DNA of 64,000 nt from CATQHS01 sp963422655 (lineage in GTDB: Bacteria > Actinomycetota > Acidimicrobiia > Acidimicrobiales > Aldehydirespiratoraceae), in the NCBI GenBank assembly GCA_963422655.1, contig OY730440.1, positions 434,001 to 498,000 on the forward strand, given 5' to 3'. Position numbers and translations under genes: made by a program. The notes beneath the pieces were generated by a model that saw nothing but the letters and a program-made list of their open reading frames with translations, made no database searches and was not told the origin of the DNA. This document shows, piece after piece, positions 27,800 through 34,985 of this stretch; within the stretch, counting starts at the first letter, position 1; the number at the start of each line of letters is the position of its first letter.

Positions 27800-28207
27800 T
27801 CAGTCTGGTCGCATCAACCGAAGGCCGGGAATGCCGGAGAAGTCTCGGTCGCTCGACGCCAGTGGACAGTCCAGTGATATTGCCGTCGCTGCGATCCATG
27901 CGTCCGCCACTTGCAATTCCCTCCCCACGGATCTGCTTTCGCTACGCAAACGGGCGCACACATCCACCAACTCGGGGCCGGGCCAAATGACCTCATACTG
28001 TTGGAGATGATGCGTGAGAGCGTTCTTGCGCCTGTCTCCCCAGCCTTTCGAATACGCCCCAAACCAAAGCTCTTCCAGAGTCTGGAACGAGATGAGCACT
28101 CGCAAACCGCGGATCCGTTCTAGATAGTACTCAGCCCCGTCGGTCTGATTGAAGATGTACGAAACGATGTTCGTGTCCAGAACTACCAACCCTAGGGTTC
28201 CTTCCAC
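27800..28207 (-). CDS. PIN-domain ribonuclease, VapC-like toxin
   Basis: This is a small PIN-domain nuclease of the VapC type, which in characterised toxin-antitoxin pairs cuts tRNA or rRNA. All acidic active-site positions are present: D11 (VVLDTN), E46 (LEELWFG), D102 (VADAWIAA) and D120 (SSDRDF). Its GTG at 28207 overlaps the stop of the upstream partner by 16 bases; a TTG at 28189, with GGAAGG upstream, is an alternative that gives a protein starting at the first strand. The partner is not a usual VapB antitoxin but a 288-residue protein of unknown family, so the pairing is the unusual point. Base composition looks less GC-rich than in adjacent genes. Confidence 0.85.
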   Translation of the reverse strand: MEGTLGLVVLDTNIVSYIFNQTDGAEYYLERIRGLRVLISFQTLEELWFGAYSKGWGDRRKNALTHHLQQYEVIWPGPELVDVCARLRSESRSVGRELQVADAWIAATAISLDCPLASSDRDFSGIPGLRLMRPD

Positions 28208-29058
28208 CCCGACTTACGGCCTTCGTAGATGATGCGGATGAACTCATCCACGTCGAAAGGTTCGCTGACAGTTACCAGGTTCTCCGGATCGAATATCTTA
28301 GGGTTCGGGTCGTTCATGAACGCTTCGGGGTCGAAAGGCTCCCGCCACAAGCGTGTCCCGCTTATCTGTTCTACGTGGACAGTCGCCCAATTGTCGTCCT
28401 GATCGAACCGGCCCCGGCCCCGGACCTCCACGTACCGCGTCGCTAGCTGGAGCATCTCCTCATCCAAGGAGTTATCGAACCGCAGCGGCACGTATCTGCC
28501 GTAGCTCCGATGAAGCTGCGCCGTCCGTCTGTCCCAGTTCACTTCCTTCAGCCAGCCTTGTACGAGGGCTTCTTCACTCGGGTCCGCTATCGGTTTCGTT
28601 CGCGGCGTGCGCCGCAATTCCACACAACGACCGTTGCTCGAATCAGTGAGCCGGACCAGGCTGACCTCCGTCGATAGCCCCGAGCCGATGGCGTTCAACT
28701 CCTGGGCGACCTCTGAAGGAAAGGGCTCGCTGCTATCTTCTCGATCTACTTGCCAGCCGACTATCCGTCCGAGTGCTCTGGGGCCGTAATCCTCCAGGGA
28801 CCTCTGGCTGCCGGGCGGCGGCGAGACGATCAGTTCGGCAACGAGCGACCCCCGAGACGTCGAGCACAGTCTGAGCATACTTTCTTGGCGCACCAGGTCC
28901 GGTGGCCGACCTCGTTGAGATACCCACCCGGTCAAGTGACCCACCATGAGCCGCACCGCTTTCTGCACTCGTTGCAGCGTCACCTGCAAGTCGTCCAGCG
29001 GCACGCCGTCTTCGTCGATACACGGTCCTTCGAATGTAACCAGCAGTTGATTCGTCAC
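28192..29058 (-). CDS. Unrecognised 288-residue protein paired with a PIN nuclease
   Basis: I do not recognise a named family. The start is GTG 29058, preceded by AGGAGG four bases away, rather than the ATG at 29091. The N-terminal third has a mixed strand-helix pattern (LLVTFEG then LQRVQKAVRLMVGHL), followed by a middle with two further strand-rich segments. The C-terminus is acidic and ends in a helix, EPFDVDEFIRIIYEGRKSG. A C-terminal helix of this kind is where many antitoxins block their toxin, and the gene order (partner first, nuclease second, 16-base overlap) is that of type II toxin-antitoxin operons. No helix-turn-helix or ribbon-helix-helix was evident. An antitoxin or regulatory partner role is inference. 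Confidence 0.65.
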   Translation of the reverse strand: MTNQLLVTFEGPCIDEDGVPLDDLQVTLQRVQKAVRLMVGHLTGWVSQRGRPPDLVRQESMLRLCSTSRGSLVAELIVSPPPGSQRSLEDYGPRALGRIVGWQVDREDSSEPFPSEVAQELNAIGSGLSTEVSLVRLTDSSNGRCVELRRTPRTKPIADPSEEALVQGWLKEVNWDRRTAQLHRSYGRYVPLRFDNSLDEEMLQLATRYVEVRGRGRFDQDDNWATVHVEQISGTRLWREPFDPEAFMNDPNPKIFDPENLVTVSEPFDVDEFIRIIYEGRKSGWKEP

Positions 29059-29112
29059 CGCACCTCCTCGTCGAGCGCCAGAGCCGCTCATACGGTGTCG
29101 ACAGAGCTTCCA

Positions 29113-29132
29113 GATGCTACCGGTACCGCATC
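29113..29132. promoter_or_regulatory. Palindrome upstream of the PIN module
   Basis: GATGC at 29113-29117 and GCATC at 29128-29132 flank TACCGGTA, itself a perfect 8-base palindrome. A second inverted repeat, CAGAG/CTCTG, follows at 29148-29164. They lie 54-106 bases upstream of the module start and are good operator candidates for autoregulation. They could also serve the divergent acetyltransferase gene. Confidence 0.45.
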
Positions 29133-29211
29133 TCCACCAGCATGCTTCAGAGAGTTACGCTCTGGCGGTATCTGAGTTGAAGCCCGGGCATGTTGCGGCC
29201 ACGCTGGTTCC

Positions 29212-30240
29212 ATGAGCCCCATACGGCTAGTGGATGGCCATCATATCCGCGGCAGGGAACTGGCGGCTGCGCTCGCACTCCAGCAGCGCCTCGATCTGGC
29301 CCGAGACCCTCACCTGTCGCCCATGCCCGAAGCCGAGCTGCGGGCCGTGCTCGCCGACAACGCCACCGGCTACGCCCACCATTACCGCATCATCGCCTTC
29401 GACGGGGACGAGGCGGCCGCTATCGGCCACGTCGAGCTGACCGACGACCCCAACAATCCGGAGTTGGCCGAGATCGAGATCACTGCCCACAGTGCCGGCC
29501 TCGCGGCCGCGGGCGTGCCCGTGCTGAGGGCACTCCTGAACCAGGCTCGGGCCGAAGGGCGTAGGTCGATCATGATCTGGGACGACCACACCCCGGACCG
29601 GCACCGGTTCTGGACCGATCTGGGCGCCGAACTGCGCTACACCGAGCAAGAATCCGACTTGGACGTGGGGGCGGTAGATCCCCGGCTCATGGCGAGCTGG
29701 GCCGCGGCCGGCCCCCGTGACCTCGAACTGGTCCGGTGGACCGGCTCGTGCCCCGATGAATGGATCGACGCCCTCGTCACCGTCACCAACGCCATGAACG
29801 ACGCCCCCACCGACGCTTTGGACATCGCCGATTACGTCGTGGACGCCGCCGCAGTCCGAACCGAGCTCGAGGCCCGTAGCGCCTGCGGGTACCAGTACAA
29901 TGCCATACTCGCCCTCGGGCATGACGGTGCCGCCCCGATCGGCGCCACCGAGGTGTTCGTCAACCGGCACCGGGCCAGCTCTTCTTGGCAATGGAGCACG
30001 GTGGTGCTGGCTGCTCACCGGGGCCAAGGCATCGCTCGCCGGCTCAAGGCCGAGATGTGGCGATGGCTGCGGACCAGCGAGCCGGAGGTGACGTGGCTGC
30101 GAACCGGCAATGCTCGCAGCAACGCCGCCATGCTGGCCATCAACATTCAGATGGGCTTCGAACCTTCCCATCTGATGGGGACATGGCAGGGTGATCTGGA
30201 CACCATCCTCGAAAACCTCAGGTCGACAACAGATCCCTGA
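29212..30240 (+). CDS. Double-domain GNAT acetyltransferase
   Basis: This is a 342-residue protein with two GNAT folds in tandem, the architecture seen in mycothiol synthase-like and related actinobacterial acetyltransferases. The C-terminal domain keeps the acetyl-CoA loop HRGQGIAR near residues 269-276, followed by WLRTGNARSNAAMLAINIQMGF, a typical GNAT C-terminal block. The N-terminal copy is weaker and may be structural. No clear Shine-Dalgarno precedes the ATG. Its last 23 bases overlap the convergent cinA-type gene. The substrate is not predictable; mycothiol synthase itself is not supported strongly enough to name. Confidence 0.85.
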   Translation: MSPIRLVDGHHIRGRELAAALALQQRLDLARDPHLSPMPEAELRAVLADNATGYAHHYRIIAFDGDEAAAIGHVELTDDPNNPELAEIEITAHSAGLAAAGVPVLRALLNQARAEGRRSIMIWDDHTPDRHRFWTDLGAELRYTEQESDLDVGAVDPRLMASWAAAGPRDLELVRWTGSCPDEWIDALVTVTNAMNDAPTDALDIADYVVDAAAVRTELEARSACGYQYNAILALGHDGAAPIGATEVFVNRHRASSSWQWSTVVLAAHRGQGIARRLKAEMWRWLRTSEPEVTWLRTGNARSNAAMLAINIQMGFEPSHLMGTWQGDLDTILENLRSTTDP

Positions 30241-32026
30241 CCAGCTCCACCGAATCGGGGCACACCGGCATCCGGTCGACCCATCCGGCCAGATCATCAG
30301 AGGCCACATCGTCCAGAGTCACGACCTCGCCGTCGGCCGGGGCCAGCTCAGTGTCGTCGATCACCTCGAAGAGCCGTCCGTGCCAGCGCAGATCACCCAC
30401 ATCACAGACCCTCGGGCCCAGATCGACCAAGTCGTCGGGATCGACGGCCAGCCCGGCCTCCTCGGCCAGTTCCCGGCTGGCAGCCTGGCGGTAGGTTTCA
30501 CCCACGGCGGGTATCCCGCTGAAGGCGACATCCCACATCGAGGCGAACACGTCCTTCCATGCCGCTCGCTGGTGAACCACGATCGCTCCCGACGACCGAC
30601 GAACCATGACGATCACGTTGCGGTGCCACAGGTTGCGGGCTCGCATCTCGGCTCGGGTGACGACGCCGATCACCCGACCCTGCTCGTCGAGCTCCTCCAC
30701 CAGCTCGCCGCCCGGGTCGATGGAACCATCCGGGCTCGGCCCTGGCCCCGGTGCCCCGTTCGGCGGGCTCGGCGACCCGGACCGGGCCAGCAGCCGGGTC
30801 CGCACCAGATCCAGAGCGGTAATGGTACTGAACTGCCGTATGCGGACCCGATCGAAGGGAAGGTCGAGCCGCACCGCCTCGCCCCGGCCGTCCAGCCATA
30901 CTCCGATCCACACCGTGCCGGGATCGACCCCTTCGTGGGGATCGGGACCGGCCACTCCGCTGGCAGCCAGACCCACGTCACAGCCGAGCAGCTCGCACAC
31001 CCCCCTGGCCATCCCCAGCACCATCTCAGAACTCACGGCCGGTTCGTCCGGAGCCTTGAGCAAACCGGTCTTGAGGGCCCGGTCGTAGGCCACGATCCCG
31101 CCCCGGAAGGCGGCACTGGAACCGGCGACGTCGGTGAGGCGAGCCGCGATCAGCCCACCGGTGATCGACTCGGCCAACCCCAGGGTGAGGCCCTGAGCTT
31201 TCAGCAGGTCGAGCGTGACCGACTCCATGGTGTCGCCGTCGACCCCGAAGACGATGTCACCGATCACCGCCCGGACTCGGCCCTCGACCTCGTCGAGAAC
31301 CCTGGTCACGCTGGAGCCCTCGACTGCCTTGGCGGTGATCCGGACCTTTAGCCCCTCCCAGCCGCTGGCCAGAAAAGCGATGGTGGCCTCGCCCGTGTCG
31401 TCGAGGCGGCTGATCTCGCCGTCGAGCATCTCGGCCAAGGCCGACTCGGACCGGCCCCAGGTCCGCAGGGTGCGGCTGGCGATGGTCGACCGGGCTCCGG
31501 CCCGCTCCACGAGATCGGGTAGCACTTCCCCGACCACCATCTCCTTCATCTCCCAGGGCACGCCCGGCACGGCGTAAATCACCCCGGGGCCGCCCCGGCG
31601 CCGAAGGGGACATATGAGACCGGGAGCGGTGCCGGGCTGAACCCTCATGACGGTGGCTCCGGCCGGTACATCGGCTTGGCGCAGGTTGTTGGACGCCATC
31701 TCCCGGCCCCGAGATGAAAACCTCGACTCGATCCGGGCCGCGACGGCGTCGTCTCGCACCAGCTCGGTGGCCATGACCGCGGCGATGGCGTCACGGGTGA
31801 TGTCGTCGGGGGTGGGGCCGAGCCCACCGCAGACGATCACGGCGTCGCTGCGGTCCGAAGCCAGCTCCAACGCTTCCACCATGCGGTCGAGGTTGTCGCC
31901 CACCTTGGTCTGGTAGTGGCTGTCGATCCCGACCGCGGCCAGTTGCTCGCCGATCCAGGCCGAGTTGGTGTCGACCACCTGCCCCAGCAGCAGCTCGGTA
32001 CCGACCGCCACCACCTCACAGTTCAT
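30218..32026 (-). CDS. cinA: CinA-type protein fused to a Nudix hydrolase
   Basis: This is a 602-residue fusion. Residues 1-170 are the molybdopterin-binding-like CinA domain (VVAVGTELLLGQVVDTNS, CGGLGPTPDD). Residues about 270-415 are the C-terminal CinA domain with LAESITGGL and ASGVAGP, known in other bacteria for nicotinamide mononucleotide deamidase activity. After a Pro/Gly-rich linker (416-440) comes a complete Nudix domain with the box G504-x5-E510-x7-R518-E-L-x-E-E-x-G-L. ATG 32026 forms an ATGA overlap with pgsA. Linking NMN recycling with a Nudix enzyme, many of which cleave NAD-like pyrophosphates, would be chemically coherent but is inference; the Nudix part also resembles stand-alone IDI-like proteins. 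Confidence 0.9.
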   Translation of the reverse strand: MNCEVVAVGTELLLGQVVDTNSAWIGEQLAAVGIDSHYQTKVGDNLDRMVEALELASDRSDAVIVCGGLGPTPDDITRDAIAAVMATELVRDDAVAARIESRFSSRGREMASNNLRQADVPAGATVMRVQPGTAPGLICPLRRRGGPGVIYAVPGVPWEMKEMVVGEVLPDLVERAGARSTIASRTLRTWGRSESALAEMLDGEISRLDDTGEATIAFLASGWEGLKVRITAKAVEGSSVTRVLDEVEGRVRAVIGDIVFGVDGDTMESVTLDLLKAQGLTLGLAESITGGLIAARLTDVAGSSAAFRGGIVAYDRALKTGLLKAPDEPAVSSEMVLGMARGVCELLGCDVGLAASGVAGPDPHEGVDPGTVWIGVWLDGRGEAVRLDLPFDRVRIRQFSTITALDLVRTRLLARSGSPSPPNGAPGPGPSPDGSIDPGGELVEELDEQGRVIGVVTRAEMRARNLWHRNVIVMVRRSSGAIVVHQRAAWKDVFASMWDVAFSGIPAVGETYRQAASRELAEEAGLAVDPDDLVDLGPRVCDVGDLRWHGRLFEVIDDTELAPADGEVVTLDDVASDDLAGWVDRMPVCPDSVELVRDLLST

Positions 32027-32613
32027 GGTTGCCTGCTCCCGGTTCGGCTCAGGGCCGACTTGCCGTCGAGCACGTACTGGACGCCGGTGACGATCGTGAA
32101 GGCCACCGCCACCCACAGCGCCGAGGCCACGACCGCGTCGGCCGTCTCCAACGGGGGCAGCACGGCCAGCGCCAAGGCCAAACCCTGCACGAAGGTCTTG
32201 TACTTGGCCGAGCGCCGGGCCGGTATGGCCACACCCTCACCCAGCCAGCGAGTCCGCCAAGCCGTGATCCCCAACTCTCGCACGGCCATGATCGTCACCG
32301 GTACCCACCAGTAGCGCTCCACTGCCACCAGGCAGAAGGAGGCGCCGAGAATCACCACCTTGTCGGCCAGCGGGTCGAGAAAGGCACCGCCTCGGGTGGC
32401 CACGCCGGCTCGCCGGGCCACCCGACCGTCGAAGAAGTCGGTACTGCCCATGGCCACACCCAGACCGAACGCGGCCCACGACACCCCTCGGGTGTCGGCG
32501 GCGTCGAGCACCAGCCAGAACAGCAGGGGGGCCAACAGCAGCCGAGTGACCGTCAACAGGTTGGCGGGATGCAAGATCACGGCCCGAGCCTGAGGGGGGC
32601 CGGCTCCGGTCAC
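32023..32613 (-). CDS. pgsA: CDP-diacylglycerol--glycerol-3-phosphate phosphatidyltransferase
   Basis: This is a membrane CDP-alcohol phosphatidyltransferase, 196 residues, several helices. The full family motif D-x2-D-G-x2-A-R-x7-G-x3-D-x3-D is present starting at D59 (DFFDGRVARR) and ending at D80-x3-D84. The position after rimO and before cinA is the classic pgsA context and supports phosphatidylglycerol phosphate synthase over other alcohol transferases. The GTG start overlaps rimO by four bases, and the stop overlaps cinA by four bases. Phosphatidylglycerol made here is the lipid donor for Lgt. Confidence 0.92.
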   Translation of the reverse strand: MTGAGPPQARAVILHPANLLTVTRLLLAPLLFWLVLDAADTRGVSWAAFGLGVAMGSTDFFDGRVARRAGVATRGGAFLDPLADKVVILGASFCLVAVERYWWVPVTIMAVRELGITAWRTRWLGEGVAIPARRSAKYKTFVQGLALALAVLPPLETADAVVASALWVAVAFTIVTGVQYVLDGKSALSRTGSRQP

Positions 32614-33875
32614 GCTGCCTCCAGGTCACAACCGGTCGAGCCGATCACGGTCAGGGTGGCCAAAGTGCCGGCGGCCAGGCTCTCGGGTACCCGCACGATG
32701 CCGTCGATCTCGGGGGCTTCGCGATGGGTCCGGCCCACGCCGGGCTCGTCCACCAGAACCTCGACCCGCCGACCGATGAGCAGGTCCCGCCGGTGGGCCG
32801 TGATCGAGTCTTGGAGCTCGGCCAGCTCGGCCAGCCGCTCGTCTCGCAAGCCGTCGGGGACGGTGCCGTCGAGAGTGGCCGCATAGGTGCCGACTTCTTC
32901 GGAGTAGGCAAAGAACCCGCACCAGTCGAGCTGGGCCTCCTCGATGAATCGGAGCATTTCGTCGTGGTCCGATTCGGTCTCGCCCGGGTAGCCGACGATG
33001 AAACTGGACCGGAAGGCAGCGTCCGGTTCGAGCCGACGGATGGTGGTGATCCGCTCCAGGAACTTCTGGCCCCGTCCCCAGCGCCGCATCCGGCGCAGCA
33101 ACGAGCCCGACACGTGCTGTAGCGACAGATCGAAGTAAGGCACCCCGGTGGCGACGATGGCGTCTATCAGCTCGCCGGTGAGATCCGACGGGTACAGGTA
33201 GAGCAGCCGGGTCCGCTCGACCAGCCGGTCCACCGCTTCGACCAGAGGCACGATCTGGCCCCGGCCTCGGCCTTGGTCCCGCCCGTAGGAAGCCAGGTCC
33301 TGGGCCACGAGGACCACCTCTTCCGCTTCGAGCTGAGCCACCTCGGCCAGGATCCGGTCCACCGACCGGCTGCGTTGCCGGCCCCGGAAACTGGGGATGG
33401 CACAGAACCCGCAGGCCCGGTCGCAGCCCTCGGCGATCTTCACGTAGGCCCAGGGCCGGGGAGACCGGGGCCGGGGCAGGTTCAACAGATCCAGTTCCGG
33501 TACCGACGGCTTCGAGCCCAGCTCCACCGCTACCGGGGGCCGGGGGCCGGGGATGGGCGCCACCCCGAAACCGGCCACCAGATCCACCTCCGGCATGGCC
33601 TCGACCAACTCGTCGCCGTAGCGTTCGGCCAGGCACCCGGTCACCACGAGCTGCGCCGATTCGGGCTTGGCCTCGGCCAGCTCCAAGATGGTGTCGATCG
33701 ACTCCTGGCGAGCCGGCTGTATGAAAGCGCAGGTGTTGACCACGACCAAGTCGGCTGAGGCCACGTTGCCAGCCGGGGCCAGTCCACCGGCGACCAGCGT
33801 GCCTTCGAGCTTGTCCGAGTCCACCTGGTTCTTCGGGCAGCCCAGCGTCTCGATGTGATACGTGCGCGTCGCCAT
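32610..33875 (-). CDS. rimO: Ribosomal protein S12 methylthiotransferase
   Basis: RimO is a radical SAM enzyme that methylthiolates Asp88/89 of ribosomal protein S12. It has 421 residues. N-terminal cluster Cys are in TLGCPKNQVDSD, NTCAF and TGCLAERYG. The radical SAM motif is CDRACGFC, followed by AIPSFRG, which favours RimO over MiaB. The C-terminal TRAM-like domain ends near TLTVIGSTG. ATG start; 113 bases separate it from the cation exchanger upstream. It shares the radical chemistry of MiaB (22291-23745) but is in a different operon. Confidence 0.95.
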   Translation of the reverse strand: MATRTYHIETLGCPKNQVDSDKLEGTLVAGGLAPAGNVASADLVVVNTCAFIQPARQESIDTILELAEAKPESAQLVVTGCLAERYGDELVEAMPEVDLVAGFGVAPIPGPRPPVAVELGSKPSVPELDLLNLPRPRSPRPWAYVKIAEGCDRACGFCAIPSFRGRQRSRSVDRILAEVAQLEAEEVVLVAQDLASYGRDQGRGRGQIVPLVEAVDRLVERTRLLYLYPSDLTGELIDAIVATGVPYFDLSLQHVSGSLLRRMRRWGRGQKFLERITTIRRLEPDAAFRSSFIVGYPGETESDHDEMLRFIEEAQLDWCGFFAYSEEVGTYAATLDGTVPDGLRDERLAELAELQDSITAHRRDLLIGRRVEVLVDEPGVGRTHREAPEIDGIVRVPESLAAGTLATLTVIGSTGCDLEAA

Positions 33876-33988
33876 AGCGGCCCGAGCCTAGATCTTCCTG
33901 TCCAGGTTGAGGTCAGCCGAGAAATTGACCCGGCGCGTCGGGGATCGGGGCGCCGGTCGGGCCCCGGCGCTGGTCCGAGATCGGTCGG

Positions 33989-34972
33989 TCAGCCGTGAAC
34001 GGCAGCGACCAGCCCGGCCGCGGCTTCGTCGCCACCGGCCAGCACGATTACGCTGATCAGCCACAGCGCTACCAGTACGGCGCCATCACGGCGGGTCACG
34101 CGGTTTGCAACCATCATGACCAGCCAGCTCGTCAAGCAGATCAGTACCATCAAGACTGCCCCCACGGTGACCAGGGTGGCGTTCTGTATCGGCCCGGGGC
34201 CCACCAACCCGATAACGGCCCCCACCGCCAGAGCATTGAATACGTTGCTGCCCAGCAGGTTACCGACCAGCAACTCGGTTTGGTTCTGGCGGGCAGCAGC
34301 AATGGCGGTAACGATCTCGGGAGCGGAGGTGCCCACCGCCACCAGGGTGTAACCGACGAAGCCACCGGACAGGCCCAGGGTGTCGGCCACCCGTTCGGCT
34401 CCCTCGACTATCACGAATGCCGAACCAGCCACCAGCCCCAGCGAGACGACGGTACGCACGATTTCCATCTTGAGCCGGCCCCGTTCGGCGGTAACGGGCC
34501 CACCCAGAGGTTCCCGAGCCTTGTGATCGATCCGGGATCCGAGGATGATCACTGCCAGGGCCACCACCAGCAACAGGCCCAGAACGCCGGCTTCGACACG
34601 ACCGATGCCATTTTGGGCGAGCAGAGCGAAGATGATCACGGCCGCCACCGAGAGGGGCGCTTCCCGACGCAAAGTGATCCGTCTCACCGGTACGACGGCT
34701 ACCAACGACGCCACTCCCAGCACCAAGGAAACGTTGGCGACGTTGGAGCCGATCACGTTGCCCACACCGATGTCGAGATGACCCTCGGCCGCCGCGAAGC
34801 CCGATACCAGCATCTCGGGGGCGCTGGTGCCGAACCCGATGACAACCGCCCCCACCACGATGGGAGCGATCCTCATGATCACCGCCAGCCGGGCTGCGCC
34901 TCTCACGAACTGCTCGGAAGCCAGCCCCAGTACGACCAACCCTGCCAAGGAATAGAAGAGCCCGACCAGCAT
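33989..34972 (-). CDS. CaCA-family calcium/sodium-type cation exchanger
   Basis: This is a cation:proton or cation:sodium antiporter of the YrbG type, 327 residues and about ten helices. The two inverted alpha repeats are clear: GFGTSAPEML with GSNVANVSLVLG in the first half, and VAVGTSAPEI with GNLLGSNVFNALAVGA in the second; the acidic residue in GTSAPE binds the cation. I start at ATG 34972, 13 bases after the ftsK stop and preceded by GAG; the frame stays open into ftsK but that part has no membrane character. It probably forms one transcript with ftsK. Confidence 0.92.
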   Translation of the reverse strand: MLVGLFYSLAGLVVLGLASEQFVRGAARLAVIMRIAPIVVGAVVIGFGTSAPEMLVSGFAAAEGHLDIGVGNVIGSNVANVSLVLGVASLVAVVPVRRITLRREAPLSVAAVIIFALLAQNGIGRVEAGVLGLLLVVALAVIILGSRIDHKAREPLGGPVTAERGRLKMEIVRTVVSLGLVAGSAFVIVEGAERVADTLGLSGGFVGYTLVAVGTSAPEIVTAIAAARQNQTELLVGNLLGSNVFNALAVGAVIGLVGPGPIQNATLVTVGAVLMVLICLTSWLVMMVANRVTRRDGAVLVALWLISVIVLAGGDEAAAGLVAAVHG

Positions 34973-34985
34973 CAACTCGAACTGA

